Positions 19,637-27,085 of a stretch of 64,000 bases of DNA are shown here, piece by piece; within the stretch, counting starts at the first letter, position 1, and each line of letters begins with the position of its first letter. The position numbers were made by a program, and so were the translations under genes. This stretch comes from Flavobacterium glaciei (GTDB lineage Bacteria > Bacteroidota > Bacteroidia > Flavobacteriales > Flavobacteriaceae): NCBI RefSeq assembly GCF_003350545.1, contig NZ_QQBA01000002.1:62001-126000 (forward strand), in the 5' to 3' direction. Below the pieces are notes generated by a model. That model did no database searches and was not told where the DNA came from. It worked only from the letters and a program-made list of their open reading frames with translations.

Positions 19637-20206
19637 ATGAAAAATTTCAAAACAATTGCATTAGCATTAGTAGTAGTATTATCTACATTATCAGTAACGG
19701 CGCAGACTAAAAAAATAAACACTGCCGCAAGTACAATCAACTGGGTTGGGAAAAAAGTAACAGGTGCTCATGAAGGAACTATCAATCTTAAGGATGGTGC
19801 TTTAGTTTTCAAAGGAAAAAAACTAATTGGAGGTACATTCAATGTAAACATGAATTCTATCACAGTTACTGATTTAAAAGCTGGTCAAGGAAAAGAAAAA
19901 CTAGAAGGACACTTAAAAGCGGATGATTTTTTTGGAACTGATAAATTTGCTACAGCAACTTTAGTTTTCAAAAAAGTAGTTACTAAAGCTGCAAATTTAT
20001 ATACTGTAACAGGTGATTTAACTATCAAAGGGATTACTAAACCAGTTACTTTTGATTTAGCTACAACAACTAATACAGCTACAACTAATGTTGTTATTGA
20101 CAGAACAAAATACGATATTAAATATGGTTCTGGAAGTTTCTTTGACAGCTTAGGAGACAAAGCTATCAATGACGATTTCAATTTAGCAGTAGCTTTGAAA
20201 TTTTAA
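19637..20206 (+). CDS. Secreted YceI family polyisoprenoid-binding-type protein
   Basis: 189 residues. A signal peptide (MKNFKTIALALVVVLSTLSV, cleavage near TAQ at about 22) is followed by a YceI lipocalin-like beta-barrel: STINWVGKKVTGAHEGTI, LEGHLKADDFFGTDKFATA, LTIKGITKPVTFDLA and DRTKYDIKYGSGSFFDSLGD. The KYGSGSFFD motif is strongly conserved in this family. YceI proteins bind polyisoprenoid or quinone-like lipids in the periplasm. Together with a quinone-reducing-type enzyme under one MarR repressor this suggests handling of isoprenoid quinones or their analogues (inference). A terminator hairpin follows 24 bp after the stop. Confidence 0.93.
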   Translation: MKNFKTIALALVVVLSTLSVTAQTKKINTAASTINWVGKKVTGAHEGTINLKDGALVFKGKKLIGGTFNVNMNSITVTDLKAGQGKEKLEGHLKADDFFGTDKFATATLVFKKVVTKAANLYTVTGDLTIKGITKPVTFDLATTTNTATTNVVIDRTKYDIKYGSGSFFDSLGDKAINDDFNLAVALKF

Positions 20207-20229
20207 TTTAAACTCAAAACACACACTAA

Positions 20230-20257
20230 CCTCAACAAGAAATTGTTGGGGTTTTGT
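20230..20257 (+). terminator. Terminator after yceI
   Basis: CCTCAACAA and TTGTTGGGG form a 9-bp stem (one T-G pair) around a 4-nt loop, followed by TTTTGTTTTTTG. It ends the marR-nitroreductase-yceI unit. Confidence 0.8.
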
Positions 20258-20337
20258 TTTTTGTAAAGGTTTCTAACTACAAAAACCATAATTTAACAAA
20301 AAACCTTTCTTTTTAAAATATTTTAACTACTTATTTA

Positions 20338-20368
20338 TTTGAATAATCGAATTTCATTTATATATTTG
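20338..20368 (+). promoter_or_regulatory. Promoter of the trp operon
   Basis: TTTG at 20338-20341, a 19-nt spacer and TATATTTG at 20361-20368 match the Bacteroidetes housekeeping promoter (TTTG, 17-23 nt, TAnnTTTG) at near-ideal spacing. The transcript would start around 20375, about ten bases before the leader peptide start codon. Confidence 0.7.
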
Positions 20369-20385
20369 TTGCAACAAAATAAAAC

Positions 20386-20442
20386 ATGAAAACAATTTTA
20401 AACAATACTTGGTGGTGGAACAATTTACGTCAATCGTCGTGA
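20386..20442 (+). CDS. trpL: trp operon leader peptide with three consecutive Trp codons
   Basis: An 18-codon reading frame encodes MKTILNNTWWWNNLRQSS and stops at TGA. Three TGG codons in a row (20410-20418) in a genome where Trp is rare, just after the trp promoter and 40 bp before a strong terminator hairpin, identify it as the attenuator leader peptide. When charged tRNA-Trp is scarce the ribosome would stall on these codons and let the structural genes be read. The segment GTCGTGA at 20436-20442, overlapping the stop codon, is perfectly complementary to TCACGAC (20492-20498) in the loop and 3' arm of the terminator. Stalling at Trp would leave it free to pair; a ribosome at the stop codon would cover it. 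Confidence 0.88.
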   Translation: MKTILNNTWWWNNLRQSS

Positions 20443-20481
20443 ACGAAGCTCCTGTAGTATTATTAAAACTATAAATATAAA

Positions 20482-20511
20482 AGGCTTGTCATCACGACAG
20501 GCCTTTTTTTT
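20482..20511 (+). terminator. trp attenuator (intrinsic terminator hairpin before trpE)
   Basis: AGGCTTGTC (20482-20490) pairs with GACAGGCCT (20496-20504), nine pairs including one T-G, around a 5-nt loop and followed by eight T residues. It lies between the leader peptide and trpE. Competing pairings are GTCGTGA (20436-20442) with TCACGAC (20492-20498), and CCTGT (20451-20455) with ACAGG (20497-20501). Either would break the 3' arm. Confidence 0.88.
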
Positions 20512-20554
20512 GTGCTTAATAAACCTTAACAGACAACATTTAAAAACATATAAA

Positions 20555-21955
20555 TTGAAATCATTTACTTTAAATACAAATTATAAACAAATCTTGGCTG
20601 ATACAATAACACCTGTAAGTGTGTATTTCAAAATTCGAGATAAATTCCCAAATAGTCTTTTACTTGAAAGTAGCGATTATCATGGAAACGACAACAGTTT
20701 TTCTTACATCTGTTGCAATCCAATCGCTTCCATCAAAATAGAAAATGAAACCATTTACAAGACTTTTCCTGATGGCAGTTTTGAGAAAATTGCAATTGAT
20801 GCCACAACTAATATTCCTGAAGTAATTCAAGAATTTTCAGGTCAGTTCAAATCCGAGAAGAATGATTTTAAATTCATTAATAATGGACTTTTTGGTTACA
20901 TTTCATATGATGCCGTTCGTTATTTTGAAAAAGTCTCTATTGCCAAAAAAGAAAACAGCAATACCATTCCTGATGTGTATTATGCTGTGTACCAAAACAT
21001 CATTGCCATCAATCATTTCAAGAATGAAGCGTATATTTTCTGTCACAGTTTAGATGGAAGAAACAATATTTCGGAAATCGAACAATTATTACAATCCAGA
21101 AATATTGCTTCTTATAAATTTTCGAAAGAAGGCGAAGGTTTTTCAAATCTGACCGATGAAGAATTCAAGCATAATGTAGCTTTGGCTAAGAAACATTGTT
21201 TTAGAGGTGATGTGTTCCAATTAGTTTTATCCCGCAGGTTTACCCAAGGTTTCAAAGGTGATGAATTCAACGTCTACAGAGCATTAAGAAGCATTAATCC
21301 TTCGCCATATTTATTCTTTTTTGATTATGGCGATTTTAAAATATTTGGTTCTTCACCCGAAGCACAGATTATTGTCAAAAACCGTAAAGCCGAAATTCAT
21401 CCTATCGCAGGAACTTTCAAACGCACGGGAGATGATGAAAAAGATGCTATTCTTGCCAAACAATTATCCGAAGACAAGAAAGAAAACAGTGAACATGTGA
21501 TGTTAGTAGATCTAGCCAGAAATGATTTGAGCCGACATGGACATCATGTCAATGTGGAGAAATATAGAGAAGTACAGTTTTTCTCTCACGTAATACACTT
21601 GGTTTCAAAAGTAACAGGACATTTGCATGAAAATGCTACAACGATGCAAGTGGTAGCAGACACTTTTCCGGCAGGAACTTTGAGTGGTGCGCCTAAACAC
21701 AGAGCCATGCAACTGATTGAAGATTATGAAAAAACAAATCGAAATTTCTATGGCGGTGCCATCGGTTTTATGGATTTTGAAGGTAATTTTAATCATGCGA
21801 TAATGATTAGGACTTTCCTTAGTAAAAATCACCAATTGCATTCACAAGCAGGAGCTGGAATTGTAGCCAGTTCTGATGAAGAAAGCGAAATGCAGGAAGT
21901 CTACAATAAATTACTGGCACTGAATAAAGCATTGGATTTAGCGGAAACAATATAA
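20555..21955 (+). CDS. trpE: Anthranilate synthase component I
   Basis: 466 residues from a TTG start at 20555. The frame extends upstream to 20486, but that lies inside the attenuator hairpin, and homologous proteins begin at about KSFTLNTNYKQILADT, so the TTG is chosen. Features: the tryptophan feedback site SLLLESSD near residue 34, and the chorismate-binding core with RGDVFQLVLSRRF, HPIAGTFKRTG, ENSEHVMLVDLARNDLSR, GTLSGAPKHRAMQLI and the closing GAGIVASSDEESE. It converts chorismate to anthranilate using ammonia supplied by TrpG. It is the first structural gene after the attenuator, so its expression should follow tryptophan supply. The weak TTG start may add translational control (inference). 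Confidence 0.96.
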   Translation: MKSFTLNTNYKQILADTITPVSVYFKIRDKFPNSLLLESSDYHGNDNSFSYICCNPIASIKIENETIYKTFPDGSFEKIAIDATTNIPEVIQEFSGQFKSEKNDFKFINNGLFGYISYDAVRYFEKVSIAKKENSNTIPDVYYAVYQNIIAINHFKNEAYIFCHSLDGRNNISEIEQLLQSRNIASYKFSKEGEGFSNLTDEEFKHNVALAKKHCFRGDVFQLVLSRRFTQGFKGDEFNVYRALRSINPSPYLFFFDYGDFKIFGSSPEAQIIVKNRKAEIHPIAGTFKRTGDDEKDAILAKQLSEDKKENSEHVMLVDLARNDLSRHGHHVNVEKYREVQFFSHVIHLVSKVTGHLHENATTMQVVADTFPAGTLSGAPKHRAMQLIEDYEKTNRNFYGGAIGFMDFEGNFNHAIMIRTFLSKNHQLHSQAGAGIVASSDEESEMQEVYNKLLALNKALDLAETI

Positions 21956-21987
21956 AATAATTTAAAGATTCAATAATTTAAGAATTT

Positions 21988-22022
21988 AAAGATTGCTGAA
22001 ACACTCGAATTTTTCAATCTTT
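21988..22022 (+). repeat. Imperfect palindromic spacer between trpE and trpG
   Basis: AAAGATTG (21988-21995) and CAATCTTT (22015-22022) form the core of a longer AT-rich inverted repeat in the 94-bp spacer. The unit AATTTAAAGATT recurs at about 21959 and 21983. It is a low-complexity flavobacterial spacer hairpin rather than a terminator, since no T run follows. Confidence 0.5.
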
Positions 22023-22049
22023 TAATCTTTCAATTTTTCAATAATAAAA

Positions 22050-22616
22050 ATGAAAAAAATACTAGTCATAGACAATTACGATAGTTTCACTTATAATTTA
22101 GTGCATTATCTCGAAGATTTAGATTGCGAAGTAACCGTTTACAGAAACGATGAATTTGATATTGATGAAATTGCAGTTTTTGATAAAATACTACTTTCTC
22201 CTGGACCTGGAATACCGGACGAAGCAGGATTATTGAAAGCAGTGATTCGGAAATACGGACCAACCAAAAGTATCTTTGGCGTATGCTTAGGTCAACAAGC
22301 TATTGGAGAAGTTTACGGTGGAACGCTTTCTAATTTAGACAAAGTGTATCACGGTGTGGCTACAAATGTAAAAACAGTAGTCGATGATGAACTTTTATTT
22401 GAAGGATTAGGAAACGAATTTGAAGTAGGACGTTACCATTCTTGGGTGGTAGACACAAATTTACCGGATGTTCTGGAAGCAACTTCTTTTGACGAAAACG
22501 GACAAGTAATGTCTTTGCGCCACAAAACGTACGATGTGCGCGGTGTACAATTTCATCCCGAAAGTGTTTTAACTCCAAATGGAAAAAAGATATTAGAGAA
22601 TTGGGTGAAAAACTAG
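22050..22616 (+). CDS. trpG: Anthranilate synthase component II (glutamine amidotransferase)
   Basis: 188 residues, a class I glutamine amidotransferase of the TrpG/PabA type. The N-terminus reads ILVIDNYDSFTYNLVHYLED, the oxyanion loop is LLSPGPGIPDEAG, the nucleophile Cys is in FGVCLGQQAIGE near residue 80, and the His-Glu pair is in QFHPESVLTP near 170. It hydrolyses glutamine and channels ammonia to TrpE. As in many bacteria it may also serve para-aminobenzoate synthase (inference; a separate pabA is not in view). It stands alone, not fused to TrpD as in enterics. Confidence 0.96.
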   Translation: MKKILVIDNYDSFTYNLVHYLEDLDCEVTVYRNDEFDIDEIAVFDKILLSPGPGIPDEAGLLKAVIRKYGPTKSIFGVCLGQQAIGEVYGGTLSNLDKVYHGVATNVKTVVDDELLFEGLGNEFEVGRYHSWVVDTNLPDVLEATSFDENGQVMSLRHKTYDVRGVQFHPESVLTPNGKKILENWVKN

Positions 22617-22645
22617 TCATAAAGTCAAATGTCATAATGTCGAAA

Positions 22646-22680
22646 GACTTTAAGACTTTAAGACTTTCAACTTTAAGACA
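22646..22680 (+). repeat. GACTTTAA tandem repeat between trpG and trpD
   Basis: The octamer GACTTTAA occurs twice head to tail (22646-22661), followed by the degenerate copy GACTTTCAACTTTAAGAC. An AAAGTC upstream at 22621-22626 could pair with any copy. The whole 73-bp spacer is made of such units. Confidence 0.5.
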
Positions 22681-22689
22681 TATATAAAA

Positions 22690-23682
22690 ATGAAAAATAT
22701 ATTAAACAGATTAATCAACCACGAAATCCTGTCGAAAGAAGAGGCAAAAAACGTATTGGTTAATATCTCCAACGGAAGTTACAATACGAGCCAAATTGCT
22801 TCTTTTCTCACCGTTTATATGATGCGAAGCATAAGTATAGATGAGCTTGCTGGTTTTCGTGAAGCGTTGCTAGAATTGTGTATTCGGGTAGATTTATCCG
22901 CTTACAATGCCATTGATTTGTGCGGAACCGGTGGTGATGGAAAAGATACTTTTAATATTTCAACCTTGGCTTCATTTGTAGCTGCAGGCGCGGGAATTAA
23001 AGTAGCGAAACACGGAAATTACGGAGTTTCGTCAATTTCAGGATCGAGTAATGTAATGGAGAAACTGGGAATCAAGTTTAGTAATGATACTGATTTCTTA
23101 GAAAAATGTATCGACAAAGCAGGAATTTGTGTTTTACACGCACCGCTATTTCACCCTGCTATGAAAAACGTGGGACCAATTAGAAAAGAATTAGCTGTAA
23201 AAACATTCTTCAATATGTTGGGACCAATGGTAAATCCATCGTTTCCACAAAATCAATTAGTCGGTGTTTTTAATTTGGAATTGGCCAGAATGTATGCGTA
23301 TTTGTATCAAAACACAAATACTAATTTCACTATTCTGCATTCGCTTGACGGGTATGACGAAGTTTCGTTGACAGGTCCTACAAAAATAATTACCAGTTCC
23401 ATGGAAGGAATGTTAAATCCAGAAGATTTTGGTGTTCGCCTTTTGCTGCAAAGCGAAATCGAAGGTGGAACAACCATCGAAGAATCTGCACAAATGTTTA
23501 CTGATATTATTTCGGGAAAAGGAAACGAAGCTCAAAATAATGTGGTTTGTGCCAATGCGGCCATGGCCATTGCAACCGTTACAAAATGTTCTCCTTTAGA
23601 AGGATTTCAAATAGCGAAAGAAAGTTTATTATCCGGAAAAGGACTTGTAGCTTTGAACAAATTAAAAGATTTAAGTAAATAA
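22690..23682 (+). CDS. trpD: Anthranilate phosphoribosyltransferase
   Basis: 330 residues, the usual length. The PRPP-binding glycine loop CGTGGDGKDTFNIST is near residue 79, and KHGNYGVSSISGSSNVMEKLG near 108 holds the anthranilate site. FFNMLGPMVNP and HSLDGYDEVSLTGPT are also conserved. It transfers phosphoribose from PRPP to anthranilate, the second step of tryptophan synthesis, in the cytoplasm. It follows trpG after a repeat-rich 73-bp spacer. Confidence 0.96.
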   Translation: MKNILNRLINHEILSKEEAKNVLVNISNGSYNTSQIASFLTVYMMRSISIDELAGFREALLELCIRVDLSAYNAIDLCGTGGDGKDTFNISTLASFVAAGAGIKVAKHGNYGVSSISGSSNVMEKLGIKFSNDTDFLEKCIDKAGICVLHAPLFHPAMKNVGPIRKELAVKTFFNMLGPMVNPSFPQNQLVGVFNLELARMYAYLYQNTNTNFTILHSLDGYDEVSLTGPTKIITSSMEGMLNPEDFGVRLLLQSEIEGGTTIEESAQMFTDIISGKGNEAQNNVVCANAAMAIATVTKCSPLEGFQIAKESLLSGKGLVALNKLKDLSK

Positions 23683-23700
23683 AAATAGTTTGAAGTTCAA

Positions 23701-23740
23701 GGTTTTAAAGTTGTTGGAATTTCGAACAACTTGAAAACTT
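23701..23740 (+). repeat. Palindromic spacer between trpD and trpC
   Basis: GTTTTAAAGTTGTT (23702-23715) pairs with AACAACTTGAAAAC (23725-23738) at 13 of 14 positions around a 9-nt loop. The sequence around it repeats CTTGAAAAC and ACTTGAAAC units. No T run follows, so read-through to trpC is expected. Confidence 0.55.
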
Positions 23741-23770
23741 AAACAAAGAAAACTTGAAACAAAAAAATAA

Positions 23771-24556
23771 ATGAACATTTTAGACAAAATCATAGTTGAC
23801 AAAAAAAGAGAAATCATCCTCAAGAAAGCAATCATTCCCGTTTCGCAATTGGAAGCTTCGGTTTTCTTCGAAAAAAAGACTATTTCTTTGAGCGATAATT
23901 TAAGAAACAGCACATCAGGAATTATAGCTGAGCACAAACGCCGTTCACCTTCCAAAGCAGAAATCAATTATAGCTTTACGGTTGAAGAAGTAACTAAAGG
24001 CTATGAAAATGCTGGTGCTTGTGGTATTTCGGTCTTGACAGATGGAAAATACTTTGGTGGTTCGTTAGACGACTTACTTTTGGCAAGAGCCACAGTAAAT
24101 ATTCCATTATTGAGAAAGGAATTCATTGTCGATGAATACCAAATATTAGAAGCAAAAGCCCACGGAGCCGATTTAATATTGCTTATCGCAGCAGTTTTAA
24201 CAAGAGAGGAAATCAAAACCTTATCTGAATTTTCTAAAAGTTTAGGACTGGAAGTTTTACTGGAAGTGCACAATCAGGAAGAGTTGGAAAAATCGATTAT
24301 GCCCACATTGGATATGATTGGTGTAAACAATAGAAACCTGAAAACATTTGAAGTGAGTTTGGATTTCAGCAAGCAATTAGCAGCACAAATCCCGGATGAT
24401 TTTGTGAAAGTTTCTGAAAGCGGAATTTCATCTATTGAAGCCATCAACAAACTAAAACCTTTTGGTTACAAAGGATTTTTAATTGGAGAAAACTTTATGA
24501 AAACGGATAATGCCGGTAAAGCAGCAGCGGAATTTATATCAAAATTAAAAAATTAA
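23771..24556 (+). CDS. trpC: Indole-3-glycerol-phosphate synthase
   Basis: 261 residues, a stand-alone TIM barrel, not fused to TrpF. Conserved pieces are EHKRRSPSKAEI (near 55), SVLTDGKYFGGS, RKEFIVDEYQILEAKAHGADLILLI, IGVNNRNLKTFEV and the phosphate-binding SESGIS and FLIGENFM. It closes the ring of 1-(2-carboxyphenylamino)-1-deoxyribulose 5-phosphate to give indole-3-glycerol phosphate. It precedes trpF, whose product feeds it substrate. Confidence 0.96.
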   Translation: MNILDKIIVDKKREIILKKAIIPVSQLEASVFFEKKTISLSDNLRNSTSGIIAEHKRRSPSKAEINYSFTVEEVTKGYENAGACGISVLTDGKYFGGSLDDLLLARATVNIPLLRKEFIVDEYQILEAKAHGADLILLIAAVLTREEIKTLSEFSKSLGLEVLLEVHNQEELEKSIMPTLDMIGVNNRNLKTFEVSLDFSKQLAAQIPDDFVKVSESGISSIEAINKLKPFGYKGFLIGENFMKTDNAGKAAAEFISKLKN

Positions 24557-24561
24557 AACTA

Positions 24562-24620
24562 GCCACGAATTTCACAAGTTAACACAAATTCAATTAGTGA
24601 AAATTCGTGAAATTCGTGAC
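24562..24620 (+). repeat. 59-bp interspersed palindromic repeat, copy A (trpC-trpF spacer)
   Basis: Starts GCCACGAATTTCAC and ends GTGAAATTCGTGAC, so its two ends are inverted copies. A second copy with the same architecture lies at 39657-39714; by eye about four fifths of bases agree. It fills almost the entire trpC-trpF spacer. Confidence 0.75.
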
Positions 24621-24630
24621 AAAAAAATAG

Positions 24631-25323
24631 ATGAAAAAAAACACTGACAATCAAGATACCTCGGCTCACTCCCCTTCGGGGAGGGCTGGGGTGGGGATAA
24701 AAATCTGTGGCATGAAATATTCCGATAATATTCTCGAAGTAGGTTCGCTCCTACCCGATTATATGGGATTTATTTTCTGGAAGAAATCAACTCGCTATTT
24801 TGACGGTGTGATTCCAGAACTACCGAAGTCGATTAAGAAAGTTGGAGTTTTTGTAAACGAAACCATCGAACTAATTTTGGCGAAAGTCAAAAAATACGAT
24901 CTTCAAGCCATTCAATTACACGGATACGAATCCGTTGAATTTTGTTTAAATTTAAAAAATGAATTAGACTCTAAAATCGAGATAATTAAAGTTTTTTCGG
25001 TCGATGAAGATTTTGATTTTGAAGTATTAAAACCATTTGAAACCGTTTCTGACTATTTCCTTTTTGATACCAAAGGAAAATTACCCGGAGGAAACGGAAC
25101 CACATTCGATTGGAAAGTTTTAGAAAAGTATCCTTCTAGCAAACCGTTTTTTCTGAGCGGAGGAATTGGAATTGAGGAAATGGATGCCGTGAAAGAAATA
25201 TCAAAAACCAATTTACCGCTGTATGCCATTGATGTAAACAGTAAATTTGAAATTGAACCGGGATTAAAAAACATAAAAAAATTAGATAGTTTCAAGAATA
25301 ACTTGATAACTTTAAACTTATAA
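24631..25323 (+). CDS. trpF: Phosphoribosylanthranilate isomerase, with extra N-terminal segment
   Basis: 230 residues. The TrpF barrel begins at GIKICGMKYSDNI (about residue 23) and shows YMGFIFWKKSTRY, KKVGVFVNE, LQAIQLHGYE, FDTKGKLPGGNGTTFDWK (catalytic Asp region) and FLSGGIG near the phosphate site. It isomerises phosphoribosylanthranilate for TrpC. The first 22 residues are foreign to the family. Their codons include a GC-rich palindrome (24669-24683) and its G-rich flank, so a repeat element appears to have been captured in frame. Other starts inside the domain are poor: the first internal ATG, at GMKY, would remove the first strand. It lies 12 bp upstream of trpB. Confidence 0.94.
   Translation: MKKNTDNQDTSAHSPSGRAGVGIKICGMKYSDNILEVGSLLPDYMGFIFWKKSTRYFDGVIPELPKSIKKVGVFVNETIELILAKVKKYDLQAIQLHGYESVEFCLNLKNELDSKIEIIKVFSVDEDFDFEVLKPFETVSDYFLFDTKGKLPGGNGTTFDWKVLEKYPSSKPFFLSGGIGIEEMDAVKEISKTNLPLYAIDVNSKFEIEPGLKNIKKLDSFKNNLITLNL
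24669..24697 (+). repeat. GC-rich palindromic element inside the trpF reading frame
   Basis: CTCCCC (24669-24674) and GGGGAG (24678-24683) enclose TTC and are followed by GGCTGGGGTGGGG. It is translated as HSPSGRAGVGI, just before the TrpF domain. Base composition is sharply different from the surrounding AT-rich gene. Similar ctcccctt-ggggag-ggttggggtgggg elements are familiar in flavobacterial genomes (recollection, not checked). Confidence 0.6.
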
Positions 25324-25335
25324 ACTTTAAACAAT

Positions 25336-26517
25336 ATGAGTTACAACGTCAACGAAAAAGGCTATTACGGAGAATTTGGAGGCGCTTTCATTCCTGAAAT
25401 GTTATATCCAAATGTGGAAGAATTACGCCAAAATTATTTAAAAATTACAGCAGAACCAGAATTTCAAGCTGAATTTGATGCTTTGCTAAAAGAATATGTA
25501 GGTCGTCCTACGCCGCTTTATTTTGCCAAACGCTTATCTGAGCAATACAATACTAAAATCTACCTGAAAAGAGAAGATTTATGCCACACTGGTGCCCACA
25601 AAGTCAACAACACGATTGGGCAAATTTTGTTAGCCAAACGCTTAGGCAAAAAACGAATCATTGCAGAAACAGGAGCTGGTCAACATGGAGTTGCAACAGC
25701 TACAGTTTGTGCCTTAATGGGACTGGAATGCATCGTGTACATGGGTGAAGTCGACATCAAACGTCAAGCGCCAAATGTGGCTCGTATGAAAATGTTGGGT
25801 GCCGAAGTTCGTCCGGCGATGTCAGGTTCAAAAACTTTAAAAGACGCCACAAACGAAGCCATTCGAGACTGGATTAACAATCCTGTTGACACCTATTATA
25901 TCATTGGATCTGTGGTGGGACCACATCCTTATCCGGATATGGTGGCGCGTTTCCAAAGTGTTATTTCTAAGGAAATCAAAGAACAATTACTAGAAAAAGA
26001 AGGTCGTGAAAATCCCGATTATGTGATTGCCTGCGTAGGTGGTGGAAGCAATGCTGCCGGGACATACTATCATTTTCTAGACGATGAGGATGTGAATATC
26101 ATTGCGGTTGAAGCAGCAGGTTTGGGAGTTGATTCTGGCGAAAGTGCTGCAACTTCAGCCTTAGGAAAAGTGGGTGTTATTCACGGAAGTAAAACCTTGT
26201 TGATGCAAACAACGGATGGCCAGATTACCGAACCATATTCTATTTCAGCAGGATTAGATTATCCGGGAGTTGGTCCTATGCACGCTAATTTATACGCCAC
26301 AGGAAGAGCACAATTCATCTCCATTACGGATGATCAAGCCATGCAATGGGGAATCAAATTATCTAAAATGGAAGGATTAATTCCCGCCATTGAAAGTGCG
26401 CATGCCTTTGCAGTTCTGGACGAAATGAAATTCAAACCAGAAGATGTGGTAGTCATCAATCTTTCCGGTCGTGGCGACAAAGATTTGAATACGTATATCG
26501 ATTATTTTAAATTATAA
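25336..26517 (+). CDS. trpB: Tryptophan synthase beta chain
   Basis: 393 residues, standard TrpB1 length. The N-terminus reads [16 protein letters not shown], the PLP lysine lies in [12 protein letters not shown] near residue 88, the catalytic region is [14 protein letters not shown], and the phosphate cup is [11 protein letters not shown] near 237. It joins indole and serine to tryptophan using PLP, in a complex with TrpA. It is followed not by trpA but by a repeat element and a small gamma-glutamylcyclotransferase-like gene, with trpA after that. Confidence 0.97.
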   Translation: MSYNVNEKGYYGEFGGAFIPEMLYPNVEELRQNYLKITAEPEFQAEFDALLKEYVGRPTPLYFAKRLSEQYNTKIYLKREDLCHTGAHKVNNTIGQILLAKRLGKKRIIAETGAGQHGVATATVCALMGLECIVYMGEVDIKRQAPNVARMKMLGAEVRPAMSGSKTLKDATNEAIRDWINNPVDTYYIIGSVVGPHPYPDMVARFQSVISKEIKEQLLEKEGRENPDYVIACVGGGSNAAGTYYHFLDDEDVNIIAVEAAGLGVDSGESAATSALGKVGVIHGSKTLLMQTTDGQITEPYSISAGLDYPGVGPMHANLYATGRAQFISITDDQAMQWGIKLSKMEGLIPAIESAHAFAVLDEMKFKPEDVVVINLSGRGDKDLNTYIDYFKL

Positions 26518-26530
26518 AAAAAGCATAATT

Positions 26531-26620
26531 TGGGCGTTCCCAAAGGGTCGGGCTGTCCGCTATATCTTTTTTATGGCAGAAAAAGCCATAAAAAAGGATG
26601 CCGCTTCCATCCCTAACGCA
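26531..26620 (+). repeat. Interspersed hairpin repeat, type with ATCTTT...AAAGGAT core (trpB downstream)
   Basis: Runs from GGGCGTTCCCAAAGGGTCGG to CCATCCCTAACGCA. The centre is a perfect 11-bp stem, TTTTTTATGGC (26567-26577) with GCCATAAAAAA (26585-26595), and its flanks CGCTATAT and GGATGCCGCTTCCATC have counterparts in the element at 49592-49676. No coding potential. It is much more GC-rich than its surroundings. Confidence 0.7.
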
Positions 26621-26645
26621 GACAAATAACTATAAAACACTATTT

Positions 26646-26963
26646 ATGGAACAGCTATTCTCTTACGGTACATTGCAGTCAAAAGAAATTCAAATACAGG
26701 TTTTTAATAAACTTTTAAGCGGAACTGAGGACAAGCTTTTAGGATACAAACTAAAAGATTTTCAAATAGAAGAAGAATTTGGAATGGAAGATTATTTTGT
26801 TGCCGTTCCAAGTGAAAATGCTTCGGATGTAATAAATGGTATCGCTTTTTCTGTAACCAACGAAGATCTCATAAAAGCAGATCAATTCGAATCTAATTCA
26901 TACAAAAGAATCCAAATAAAATTGCAATCTGGACTAACGGCCTGGATTTATATAGAAAGTTAA
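26646..26963 (+). CDS. Gamma-glutamylcyclotransferase-like (AIG2/GGCT fold) protein inside the trp operon
   Basis: 105 residues from ATG 26646; an in-frame upstream codon at 26598 would lie inside the repeat and is rejected. The start MEQLFSYGTLQ carries the YGTL substrate-loop motif of the GGCT/AIG2 family, and DQFESNSYKRI later on resembles the D-x-x-E-x-x-x-Y-x-R region with the catalytic acid. Members release pyroglutamate from gamma-glutamyl compounds or repair amines. It sits between trpB and trpA with no promoter in view, so it is probably co-transcribed with the trp genes. It has no known role in tryptophan synthesis and looks like an insertion. Confidence 0.85.
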   Translation: MEQLFSYGTLQSKEIQIQVFNKLLSGTEDKLLGYKLKDFQIEEEFGMEDYFVAVPSENASDVINGIAFSVTNEDLIKADQFESNSYKRIQIKLQSGLTAWIYIES

Positions 26964-27043
26964 TAATCAAGAAAATTAGTTACGATTTAAACAACTTACT
27001 TGATTTCTAAGACCAAATTTCGAACACAAAATTAATACCCAAA

Positions 27044-27058
27044 AGGTTTTGGAAACCT
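27044..27058 (+). repeat. Short palindrome upstream of trpA
   Basis: AGGTTT (27044-27049) and AAACCT (27053-27058) are perfect inverted arms around TGG, followed by CGCAGG. Elements of the form aaacctgcgaggttttggaaacctcgcagg recur in flavobacteria (recollection), so this may be a decayed copy. Confidence 0.45.
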
Positions 27059-27085
27059 CGCAGGAATAAATAAAATTATATTAAA

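Noticed and set aside
20486..20554. Upstream extension of trpE
   Set aside because: Lies inside the attenuator hairpin and has no similarity to TrpE N-termini.
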